DNA of 7,926 bases from Eudoraea sp. (GTDB taxonomy: Bacteria; Bacteroidota; Bacteroidia; Flavobacteriales; Flavobacteriaceae). The stretch covers positions 1 to 7,926 of the forward strand of contig JABDRK010000263.1 in NCBI GenBank assembly GCA_013041785.1, read 5' to 3'. Every line of letters begins with the position of its first letter. Position 1 is the stretch's first letter. The notes below the pieces were generated by a model. The model worked only from the letters and a program-made list of their open reading frames with translations. It ran no database searches and was not told where the DNA came from. The position numbers and the translations under genes were made by a program. Below are positions 1 through 6,589 of the stretch, piece by piece.

Positions 1-1
1 G

Positions 2-1357
2 TTTAATACCACTCCAACCCTGATCAGCGCTACAGATGGTGAAGTATGTGGTGAAGGTACAGCCACCTTGAATGCTATATTTTCAGAGGGCACAGTCAGC
101 TGGTACACTGCTGAAACCGGAGGAACCGCAATAGGAACTGGAGAAGATTTTATCACCCCAATAATTACAGAAACAACCATATTTTACGCAGAAGGAAATG
201 CCAACGGTTGTATAACACCCAGAGTTGCAGTAACGGCAACTGTTTTATCCACGCCTTCAGCCGGAGTGCCTGCTAATGGTTTTGCCTGTAATATTGCAGT
301 TAACGGTCCAACCACGCTTGATCTGGATGATCGGCTGCAAGATGCAGATGCGGGTATTTGGGCCATTACAACAGATCCCTCGGGAGGGCAGGTAACCATA
401 GATTTGGATAACGTAGTGGATTTTGACGGACTCCCGGAAGGAGATTATACCTTCACCTATACAACTACTGACGCTCAGGCGCCCTGTACTAATGAATCAG
501 TGCAGGTAACCATTACCGTTTCTGACTGTACGGAAGATGCGGATAACGATGGCTTGACCAATGGGGAGGAACTTACCTTGGGTACAGATCCGGCCAATCC
601 CGATACGGATGGGGATACTCTTACAGATGGAGCAGAGGTGCAACTTGGTAGTGACCCGCTGGATCCTTGTGATCCTGTGATTTCGGATGCCTGTAATCTG
701 AACCTGGTAGACCTTTTGATAGAAAAAGCTGCGGATAATCTCAATCCATTTGGGGGCAGTGAAATTACCTTCACAATAACACTCACCAATTTGTCTCCTG
801 TAGAGGTCACAGACATTACCGTCATCGAGCTGGTGGGTGCCTCAACTGGGTTCGAATACATATCCCATACCGCTTCACTAGGCACCTACAATGTGCTGAG
901 CGGGGAATGGGAAATAGCTTCCATGACGCCGGGTGAGGTAGCGGTGTTGGAAGTTGTAGTTCGGGTTGCTGTTCAGGGTACCCTGATTAACAGGGTCACC
1001 GTTACGGATTCTTCCCCTCAGGAGTCAGTAGAAAACCAGGGTAATAGCCAGGCTGAAGTAGCCATAGAGGTGATCCCTCGGTCCAGCAGTGAATGTGGAT
1101 TCCTGTTTAACCAGTTCTCACCCAATAACGACGGGATAAATGATCTGTTGACGATCAATTGTATTGAGGATTATCCACAACTCTCTATTGAAATTTATGA
1201 CCGCTATGGCAACCAGGTTTTTGCGGCGAGCCCTTACAATAATGACTGGGATGGAACGGGCAAAAACGGACAGCTGCCGAAAGGGACTTATTTTTACATC
1301 CTTGATCTGGGAGACGATACGGAAGTCCGAAAAGGTTGGATCCAAATCATACGATAA
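2..1357 (+). CDS. T9SS-secreted multidomain surface protein, 5'-truncated, with gliding-motility-associated C-terminal domain
   Basis: The reading frame is open from the window edge, so the start and signal peptide lie outside; 451 C-terminal residues are visible. In order these hold: an Ig-like domain of the kind found with CHU_C proteins (about 2-250, Cys pair, SWYTAETGG); a second beta-rich adhesin-like segment (about 250-530); an Asp-rich Ca-binding stretch (530-676); a DUF11-type domain (about 698-1075); and a CHU_C gliding-motility C-terminal domain (about 1094-1354; [34 protein letters not shown]). In this family the last domain is a type B T9SS secretion signal, seen in SprB-like adhesins. 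The product is therefore inferred to be exported through the outer membrane by T9SS and displayed or released. Ligand and role are unknown; adhesion or gliding is plausible. The PorP/SprF gene 4 bp downstream supports this. Secreted cargo is near certain; adhesin is inference. Confidence 0.9.
   Translation, partial: FNTTPTLISATDGEVCGEGTATLNAIFSEGTVSWYTAETGGTAIGTGEDFITPIITETTIFYAEGNANGCITPRVAVTATVLSTPSAGVPANGFACNIAVNGPTTLDLDDRLQDADAGIWAITTDPSGGQVTIDLDNVVDFDGLPEGDYTFTYTTTDAQAPCTNESVQVTITVSDCTEDADNDGLTNGEELTLGTDPANPDTDGDTLTDGAEVQLGSDPLDPCDPVISDACNLNLVDLLIEKAADNLNPFGGSEITFTITLTNLSPVEVTDITVIELVGASTGFEYISHTASLGTYNVLSGEWEIASMTPGEVAVLEVVVRVAVQGTLINRVTVTDSSPQESVENQGNSQAEVAIEVIPRSSSECGFLFNQFSPNNDGINDLLTINCIEDYPQLSIEIYDRYGNQVFAASPYNNDWDGTGKNGQLPKGTYFYILDLGDDTEVRKGWIQIIR
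530..676 (+). repeat. Thrombospondin type 3-like Ca-binding repeats within the secreted protein
   Basis: This stretch encodes two Asp-rich loops, [12 protein letters not shown] and [12 protein letters not shown], each followed by a spaced LGTDP or LGSDP unit. DxDxDG loops of this kind bind calcium in thrombospondin type 3 and EF-hand-like repeats. They commonly form a stiff linker between adhesin domains of secreted Bacteroidota proteins. Calcium binding here is inferred from the motif only. Confidence 0.7.
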
Positions 1358-1361
1358 CAAG

Positions 1362-2339
1362 ATGACTTTAAATACCTTCATTCGGGTTACCTTACTGCTG
1401 GGCATATTCTTGTCGGTACATTTCTCGGCAATCGGTCAGAAGGAACCCCAATATACCCAGTACATGTATAATATCGGAAGTTTTAATCCCGCCTATGTGG
1501 GGACCGTTGAGAATATGGAGATTGCTGCTTTGTATCGGGCACAGTGGATAGATATCGACGGAGCTCCGCGGACCTTGCGTTTGGGAATGAATCTTCCCCT
1601 GGCCAATGGGAAAAATGGTTTGGGATTAAACGTGTTGAGCGATCAGCTGGGGCCTACCACACAGACCTTTTTTGATGTGGCGTATTCCTTTCAGGTCATG
1701 CTGTCTGAAGACACCAGATTATCTTTTGGGATCGATGCAGGAGGTTCCATTATTGATGTGGATTACACCAAAGGGGCTTTTGAAAACCCCAACGAGCCGC
1801 TTTTGAACAACACAGTATTTAATACGTTTAACCCCACTATTGGGGCAGGTACCTTCTTATATTCAGATAACTGGTATATGGGAATGTCTATTCCTAATTT
1901 CCTGACGGGTTCAATCAAGGATGATGAAATCGAATCCTTGGTTAATGATCAGATTCAGTTTAACTTTATTGGAGGGTATGTATTTGATTTGTCAGAACGG
2001 CTCAGATTTAAGCCGGCTTTCCTGCTCAATTATTTAAAAGGGCTCCCGGTAAAGGTAGATTTATCGGCCAACTTTTTGATCAATGATGTGCTTACTGTTG
2101 GGGCTTCCTATCGGATTGATAACGCCGTTAGCGGTCTGGCGGGCATACAGGCCTCGAATACTATTTTTATCGGATATGCCTATGATTACAGCACCACAGG
2201 CCTTGGGGAATACAATCAGGGCAGTCACGAGATCATTGTGAAATTCTTCCTGAGGTCCGATCAGGATAGGGCTAAACGCGATAAACAAAGGAAACTGAAA
2301 GGCAAACCAAAACAAATTGATTCGCCAAGATTTTTTTAA
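1362..2339 (+). CDS. PorP/SprF family type IX secretion outer-membrane protein
   Basis: The product has 325 residues. It begins with a signal peptide (basic start, hydrophobic core about residues 8-19, probable cleavage near SAIG-Q25) and then the family signature KEPQYTQYMYN...FNPAYVGT (residues 27-48). The rest is alternating beta-strand sequence typical of a PorP/SprF barrel in the outer membrane, ending in a basic tail (RDKQRKLKGKPK) and FF. Known members are T9SS accessory proteins: PorP is part of the PorK/L/M/N/P core set, while SprF is needed for export of the adjacent type B cargo SprB. As this copy sits directly after a CHU_C-domain gene, an SprF-like partner for that cargo is the better reading. 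The ATG at 1362 is chosen over an in-frame ATG at 1164 because it gives a signal peptide and does not overlap the upstream gene. No Shine-Dalgarno is seen; it is probably cotranscribed with both neighbours. Confidence 0.92.
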   Translation: MTLNTFIRVTLLLGIFLSVHFSAIGQKEPQYTQYMYNIGSFNPAYVGTVENMEIAALYRAQWIDIDGAPRTLRLGMNLPLANGKNGLGLNVLSDQLGPTTQTFFDVAYSFQVMLSEDTRLSFGIDAGGSIIDVDYTKGAFENPNEPLLNNTVFNTFNPTIGAGTFLYSDNWYMGMSIPNFLTGSIKDDEIESLVNDQIQFNFIGGYVFDLSERLRFKPAFLLNYLKGLPVKVDLSANFLINDVLTVGASYRIDNAVSGLAGIQASNTIFIGYAYDYSTTGLGEYNQGSHEIIVKFFLRSDQDRAKRDKQRKLKGKPKQIDSPRFF

Positions 2340-4286
2340 ATGAGAAAAGCTACTGACATAAAGAATGCATTGATATGGATACTGCTCTTCAGTGTTCTCT
2401 CAGTATCCGGGCAGGTGAAGAAATCACGTGCCGATCAACTCTTCTATCAGTACGAATACACCCGGGCGATTTCTGAGTACAACAAGGAAAAGCAGGATAA
2501 ACCTTTAACTAATCAGCAATTGCTGAACCTGGCAGACGCCTATTACAAAACAGGGAACTATCAGTATGCATCGGATACGTATTTAGACGTTTTTAAAACA
2601 GACACTGACATGCCGGCAACCTATTTTAACAAGATGTTGATGGCATTCGGGAAAAATGATAATTCGGAGCGTATCAAAATTTTTCTCAATACACGTCGTA
2701 CTTCCCTTGACCCGGAACTGCTGGAAAATGCGGAAATTAACTTCGATCTCATGGAGAAGGAGGGTTTAGAAGACCTCAAATTTGAGATTTTCAATGTGCA
2801 GGCGAATAGCTCAAAAGCTGATTTTTCACCCACTTTCTATAAGGATCAACTTTTATTTGCCAGTTCAAGAGGACATAAAGACAAACCCATTTATGAACCT
2901 ACGGGAGAGGCATACATGGATATTTTTACGGCAGATCTTAGCCCTGAAGGGAACACCCTGAATACCAAATTATTCTCGGGAATTCAGGCAACTCCTTTCC
3001 ACCAGGCTACTCCTTTTTATGTGGAAGAACTCAATTTACTGTTCTTTATACGCTCTAATGTAGACAATGGGGAAATGGTATTTGATGACGCGGGTAAAAA
3101 TACCCTGGCCATAGGGCTTGTGGACGGTTCCGGAACATTTCGTTATGCCTTTAGGGACCAAAGCACGTCTTTCTATTATCCCTTTTTTGACAGTGAAACA
3201 GAAAAGCTGTATTTCGCGGCCGACCTTGAGGGAGGTTATGGAGGAACAGATTTGTATTATGTATATACCAATAACGGACTGATTATGTCCTCCCCGGTAA
3301 ATCTGGGTCCCCGAATCAATAGCCCGGGCAATGAAATTGCGCCCTTTATTTTTGAAAACAGCCTTTATTTTTCCTCAGATGTTTTTTACGGATACGGGGG
3401 AATGGACGTGTATAAATCGGAGTTGCTGCAGGGAGACGCTTACAGCCTGCCTGTTAATTTAGGAAAAGGGATCAACACCGATTATGATGAGTTTGGATTC
3501 ATTATCAAAAACTTCGAAGAAGAAGGGCTTATAGGCTTTTTCGCTTCTAACCGGTCGGGGGGTAAGGGCAATGATGATCTCTATGGCTTTAAGGTAGCAG
3601 AAAAGCCTGGCATTAAAACGTTTGCGCTCAAAGGGCGCGTGGTTAATGAAGTTACCGGCGTTGTTGTGCCCGAGGCTCAAATTAAACTCCTGGATAGCAC
3701 AGGAAATGTACTTAAGGAACTCTACGCTACCGATAACGGCACGTATCAGCTGGAAATTCCCTGGGAACCCAGTGTTACTCTGGAGGTTACACAGGAAAAG
3801 CATTCCGTTTACCGTGCCTCCTATGATGAGGCGCAGATGGAAGATATTCAAAAAGGCCTCTTTGATGTGCCCATAGCCTTTATTGAAGATCTGGTGGAGG
3901 AAAAGGAAGATCAGACCGTAATTAAGCTTAATAAAGCCTATTTCAGAAGGGGCCAGAGCCGGATAACGCCCGAAGTAGCCCTTGAGCTCGACAAGGCCGT
4001 GGATGTCATTAAAAAATTCCCGGAGCTGCAACTTCGTATAGAAGCACATACCGATAGCCGGGGGGGGAGTGCCACAAATTTCAGACTTTCCCAAAACAGG
4101 GCGAATGCGATCAAATCATACCTGGAAATGCAGGGGGTGCCAACTTCCAATATTCTCTATACCATTGGTTATGGCGAGGATAAGCTTATAAACGACTGTA
4201 AAAGTGGGGTCTATTGCCTGGATGTATTCCACAAGCAAAATGAGCGCCACCTTATCGTGGTTCTCAACTACAACATCCTTTACTAA
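2340..4286 (+). CDS. PorE-like OmpA family protein (TPR, beta-propeller, CRD, OmpA)
   Basis: The product has 648 residues. Order: signal peptide (hydrophobic residues 10-22, cleavage near SVSGQ25, no lipobox Cys); TPR-like helices (about 28-146; ADAYYKTGNYQYASDTY); WD40/PD40-type beta-propeller (about 155-418; blades ending GYGGTDLY, GYGGMDVY, GKGNDDLYG); carboxypeptidase-regulatory-like domain (about 428-505); OmpA C-terminal domain (about 527-648) with H570-TDSRG, N580, LS..RA. D572 and R587 match the peptidoglycan-binding Asp and Arg of OmpA. This architecture is that of PorE of the T9SS, a periplasmic protein tying the trans-envelope complex to peptidoglycan; PorE itself is a lipoprotein, whereas this is not. 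The ATG directly follows the stop of the upstream gene (TAAATG), implying coupled translation. Flavobacteria carry many paralogues, so it is probably an accessory copy serving the upstream cargo rather than the core PorE. C620 and C626 could form a disulfide; the usual NRR near the end is N634-E-R. Confidence 0.88.
   Translation: MRKATDIKNALIWILLFSVLSVSGQVKKSRADQLFYQYEYTRAISEYNKEKQDKPLTNQQLLNLADAYYKTGNYQYASDTYLDVFKTDTDMPATYFNKMLMAFGKNDNSERIKIFLNTRRTSLDPELLENAEINFDLMEKEGLEDLKFEIFNVQANSSKADFSPTFYKDQLLFASSRGHKDKPIYEPTGEAYMDIFTADLSPEGNTLNTKLFSGIQATPFHQATPFYVEELNLLFFIRSNVDNGEMVFDDAGKNTLAIGLVDGSGTFRYAFRDQSTSFYYPFFDSETEKLYFAADLEGGYGGTDLYYVYTNNGLIMSSPVNLGPRINSPGNEIAPFIFENSLYFSSDVFYGYGGMDVYKSELLQGDAYSLPVNLGKGINTDYDEFGFIIKNFEEEGLIGFFASNRSGGKGNDDLYGFKVAEKPGIKTFALKGRVVNEVTGVVVPEAQIKLLDSTGNVLKELYATDNGTYQLEIPWEPSVTLEVTQEKHSVYRASYDEAQMEDIQKGLFDVPIAFIEDLVEEKEDQTVIKLNKAYFRRGQSRITPEVALELDKAVDVIKKFPELQLRIEAHTDSRGGSATNFRLSQNRANAIKSYLEMQGVPTSNILYTIGYGEDKLINDCKSGVYCLDVFHKQNERHLIVVLNYNILY
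4060..4067 (+). repeat. Poly-G(8) tract in the OmpA-domain coding region
   Basis: Eight consecutive G residues encode R-G-G in the TDSRGG loop of the PorE-like protein, right beside the peptidoglycan-binding Asp572. It is the longest homopolymer I noticed in the window's coding sequence. Slippage here would frameshift the last 75 or so residues and remove the OmpA anchor. Whether it varies in nature cannot be told from one sequence. Confidence 0.9.
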
Positions 4287-4294
4287 ACCGGTTA

Positions 4295-4324
4295 AGAATT
4301 TAGGGGTGTAATTCTAGCCTTTTT
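4295..4324 (+). terminator. Weak candidate terminator after the T9SS cassette
   Basis: AGAATT (4295-4300) and AATTCT (4310-4315) can form a 6-bp stem with a 9-nt loop, followed by AGCC and five T residues (4320-4324). The stem is AT-rich and weak, so this is a tentative site. The T7 run further on (4352-4358) lacks an obvious stem. Confidence 0.25.
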
Positions 4325-4443
4325 GAGCGCCTTCTCCCATTGGTTCCGGCCTTTTTTTATAAGAAAACACAGCAGCATCAATATCTGGTATTTTCCTATA
4401 TCCAATATGTTTCTTTCTTATATAAAACCTGACATTTATCCTA

Positions 4444-4472
4444 TTCTGAAAGGATTATGCCTGTTACCTTTG
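4444..4472 (+). promoter_or_regulatory. Candidate Bacteroidota-type promoter (TACCTTTG -7 element)
   Basis: TACCTTTG at 4465-4472 is a perfect match to the Bacteroidota sigma-ABfr -7 consensus TAnnTTTG. The -33 element is poor: only TTCTG (4444-4448) lies near the expected spacing, with no TTTG. If used, transcription would begin near 4480 and give acs a leader of about 200 nt containing all three hairpins. Confidence 0.3.
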
Positions 4473-4488
4473 GGAAACATTTAATTAA

Positions 4489-4533
4489 CGCAAAAACAAC
4501 GGTAAGTATGCATATGGGAATACTGTTTTTGTG
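4489..4533 (+). repeat. Inverted repeat / potential hairpin
   Basis: CGCAAAAAC (4489-4497) pairs with GTTTTTGTG (4525-4533), nine pairs including one G-T wobble. Inside it AGTAT (4505-4509) pairs with ATACT (4520-4524), leaving a 7-nt bulge on the 5' side and a 10-nt loop. It is followed by CTTTTAT, a poor T-tract. It may be an RNA structure in the acs leader, a weak terminator or a binding site. Confidence 0.35.
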
Positions 4534-4570
4534 CTTTTATATGCGTAATTTTATAACTGATTAATATGCT

Positions 4571-4607
4571 GGGGGAAATCGGGCTGGTTGGGCGTTTGAT
4601 ATCCCCC
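4571..4607 (+). repeat. G/C-capped inverted repeat upstream of acs
   Basis: GGGGGAAATC (4571-4580) pairs with GATATCCCCC (4598-4607), ten positions with a single A-A mismatch, around a 17-nt loop. The T-rich GTTGTTTTG follows it. As RNA this could be an intrinsic terminator or attenuator; as DNA it overlaps the spacer of a candidate promoter and could be an operator. The sequence does not decide between these. Confidence 0.4.
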
Positions 4608-4616
4608 GTTGTTTTG
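4588..4616 (+). promoter_or_regulatory. Alternative candidate promoter for acs
   Basis: TTG (4588-4590) is followed after 18 bp by TTGTTTTG (4609-4616), which differs from TAnnTTTG only at the second base. The start would fall near 4623, so the transcript would carry the 4629-4652 hairpin near its 5' end. The weak second base and overlap with the 4571-4607 repeat keep confidence low. Confidence 0.2.
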
Positions 4617-4628
4617 AAAAATTTATCT

Positions 4629-4652
4629 ACATCCCTGCCCGTGTAGGGATGT
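4629..4652 (+). repeat. Perfect 8-bp hairpin in the acs leader
   Basis: ACATCCCT (4629-4636) and AGGGATGT (4645-4652) form a perfect 8-bp stem with an 8-nt loop, ending 25 bp before the acs start codon. It could be a 5' UTR stem-loop affecting mRNA stability or translation, or a dyad operator. Confidence 0.45.
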
Positions 4653-4677
4653 CTAGTTTCGCAAATAATCCTTCATT

Positions 4678-6585
4678 ATGAGTAATTATCACATAAAAAA
4701 TCTGGAAGAATACTTTCAAGTTTACAACAAGTCTGTGAGAGAACCGGAGACCTTCTGGGAAGAAATCGCAGAAGAGCATTTTCTATGGCGTAAAAAATGG
4801 GATAAGGTCCTGAGTTGGGATTTTAAGAAACCAGAAGTCAAATGGTTTGAGAATGCCAAGCTTAATATCACCGAGAATTGCCTGGATCGGCATTTAGCCA
4901 CCCGTAAAGATAAGACGGCGATTATTTTTGAACCGAATGACCCGAATGAAAAATCCGAACATATTACCTACGGACAGCTCCACGAGCGGGTATGTAAAAT
5001 GGCAAATGTTCTTGCCGAAAATGGTATCAAGAAGGGCGACAGGGTGTGTATCTACCTCCCCATGATCCCGGAACTGGCAATTTCCGTACTGGCCTGTGCC
5101 CGTATAGGGGCCATCCATTCGGTGGTTTTTGCAGGATTTTCTTCCACAGCCCTGGCTACTCGGGTTAATGACAGCGACTGCAAAATGGTAATTACCTCAG
5201 ACGGATCTTACCGCGGTAAGAAACAGATCGATCTCAAGGGTATCGTCGACACCGCTTTGGAGGAGTGCCCCGGCGTGGAAACCGTATTGACAGTCAAGAG
5301 GACCGGAGCGGAAATAAACATGAAAGATGGACGTGATAAATGGCTGGCACCTTTACTGGAGCAAGCCAGTGCTACAAATATCGCTCAGGAAATGGATGCA
5401 GAAGACCCCTTGTTTATCCTTTATACTTCCGGATCTACCGGAAAACCAAAAGGGATGGTACACAGTAGCGGAGGGTATATGGTCTTTGCAGCCTATACCT
5501 TTAAAAATATATTCCAGTACCAGGAAGACGATATCTACTGGTGTACTGCTGATATTGGATGGATCACCGGACATTCATACATCGTTTACGGGCCACTGCT
5601 GAATGGGGCTACTACCCTGATGTTCGAAGGGGTACCTACCTATCCGGATGCCGGCCGATTCTGGCAGGTGGTTGAAGAACACAAAGTAAATCAGTTCTAC
5701 ACAGCTCCCACTGCTATTCGGGCCCTAGCCAAGGCCAGTGTGGACTTTGTAAACAAATATGACCTGTCTTCATTAAAAGTATTGGGAACCGTAGGAGAGC
5801 CGATTAATGAGGATGCATGGGATTGGTATAACATCAATGTGGGCGATGGTAAATGCCCGATTGCAGATACCTGGTGGCAAACCGAAACCGGTGGTATCAT
5901 GATTTCTCCCATCCCCTTTGTTACCCCAACTATACCCACCTTTGCTACTTTGCCATTTATTGGTATTCAGCCCGCTTTGATGGATGCTGAGGGTAATGAA
6001 ATTAAAGGTAATGGGGTGCAGGGCCGTCTGTGTATCAAATTCCCATGGCCCGGGATCGCCAGGACCATCTGGGGAGATCATGCACGCTACAGGGATACCT
6101 ATTTTGCGGCATACCAAGACAAATATTTTACCGGAGACGGTGCCAAGCGAGATCCCGTAGGGTATTACCGGATCACAGGCCGTGTTGATGACGTAATTAT
6201 TGTTTCCGGGCACAACCTGGGTACCGCGCCTATAGAAGATGCCATAAATGAGCATAATGACGTTGCGGAATCGGCCATTGTTGGTTTCCCTCACGATATC
6301 AAGGGAAATGCCCTCTACGGGTTTGTTATCCTGAACGAAGAAAGGGAAACTGAGGATAATGACCAACTTCGCAAGGAGATCAACCAGGAGATTACCGCAC
6401 AGATTGGACCAATTGCCAAGCTGGACAAGATTCAGTTTGTACCCGGCTTGCCGAAGACCAGGAGTGGTAAGATCATGCGTAGGATCCTGAGGAAAATAGC
6501 AGCAGATGATGCCAAAGATCTTGGAGATATCAGCACCCTGCTCAATCCGGAGGTAGTTCAGGAGATCATGGATGATGCGCTTTAA
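4678..6585 (+). CDS. acs: Acetyl-CoA synthetase (AMP-forming acetate-CoA ligase)
   Basis: The enzyme activates acetate with ATP to acetyl-AMP and transfers the acetyl group to CoA in the cytoplasm, feeding the TCA cycle and glyoxylate shunt. At 635 residues it is close to the usual 650. All adenylate-forming signatures are present: N-terminal ACAS segment (about 8-65), phosphate-binding loop YTSGSTGKPKG (249-259), WCTADIGWITGHSY (288-301), ADTWWQTETGG (396-406) with W400 matching the acetate-selecting Trp, YFTGDGAKRD (483-492), hinge region GRVDD (501-505) and PKTRSGKIMRR (592-602) with catalytic K598, the usual target of reversible lysine acetylation. Acetyl-pocket residues I296, T297 and V372 fit acetate rather than a longer acyl chain. 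Around the CoA site it differs from the Salmonella enzyme (GHNLGTAP for GHRLGTAE; T573 for an Arg). The ATG has no Shine-Dalgarno; leader hairpins may control it. No partner gene is adjacent on its strand. Confidence 0.97.
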   Translation: MSNYHIKNLEEYFQVYNKSVREPETFWEEIAEEHFLWRKKWDKVLSWDFKKPEVKWFENAKLNITENCLDRHLATRKDKTAIIFEPNDPNEKSEHITYGQLHERVCKMANVLAENGIKKGDRVCIYLPMIPELAISVLACARIGAIHSVVFAGFSSTALATRVNDSDCKMVITSDGSYRGKKQIDLKGIVDTALEECPGVETVLTVKRTGAEINMKDGRDKWLAPLLEQASATNIAQEMDAEDPLFILYTSGSTGKPKGMVHSSGGYMVFAAYTFKNIFQYQEDDIYWCTADIGWITGHSYIVYGPLLNGATTLMFEGVPTYPDAGRFWQVVEEHKVNQFYTAPTAIRALAKASVDFVNKYDLSSLKVLGTVGEPINEDAWDWYNINVGDGKCPIADTWWQTETGGIMISPIPFVTPTIPTFATLPFIGIQPALMDAEGNEIKGNGVQGRLCIKFPWPGIARTIWGDHARYRDTYFAAYQDKYFTGDGAKRDPVGYYRITGRVDDVIIVSGHNLGTAPIEDAINEHNDVAESAIVGFPHDIKGNALYGFVILNEERETEDNDQLRKEINQEITAQIGPIAKLDKIQFVPGLPKTRSGKIMRRILRKIAADDAKDLGDISTLLNPEVVQEIMDDAL

Positions 6586-6589
6586 GCGT

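Larger units (their letters stand above)
4287..4677. other. 391-bp intergenic region with hairpins and promoter candidates
   Basis: No convincing coding sequence is seen on either strand. The region is more AT-rich than the flanking genes, especially 4352-4560. It holds a weak hairpin with a T run after the PorE-like gene, a T7 run (4352-4358) without a clear stem, one good -7-type element (TACCTTTG at 4465), and three inverted repeats (4489-4533, 4571-4607, 4629-4652). The last two lie close upstream of acs. No tRNA-like cloverleaf is apparent. Confidence 0.8.

Noticed and set aside
1164..1361. Possible 66-residue N-terminal extension of the PorP/SprF gene in the same frame
   Set aside because: It overlaps the conserved CHU_C domain of the upstream gene, encodes no family sequence, and would bury the clear signal peptide that begins at 1362.
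2331..2342. T7 run beside the TAAATG junction as a possible programmed frameshift fusing the two genes
   Set aside because: I followed one-base insertion and deletion by hand; both lead quickly to stop codons rather than into the downstream frame.
3459..4094. 211-codon open frame antisense to the PorE-like gene
   Set aside because: The sense strand encodes recognisable CRD and OmpA domains, and the antisense product has no recognisable domain or start context.
4352..4358. T7 run as a strong intrinsic terminator
   Set aside because: No stable stem immediately precedes it; GCC/GGC pairing gives only three pairs across a long loop.
4359..4421. 8-bp inverted repeat ATAAGAAA / TTTCTTAT
   Set aside because: The arms are low-complexity and 47 bp apart in AT-rich sequence, as expected by chance.
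4654..4661. TAGTTTCG as a -7 element just upstream of acs
   Set aside because: It is one base off consensus, but no TTG lies at 17-21 bp upstream, and the leader would be only about 10 nt long.
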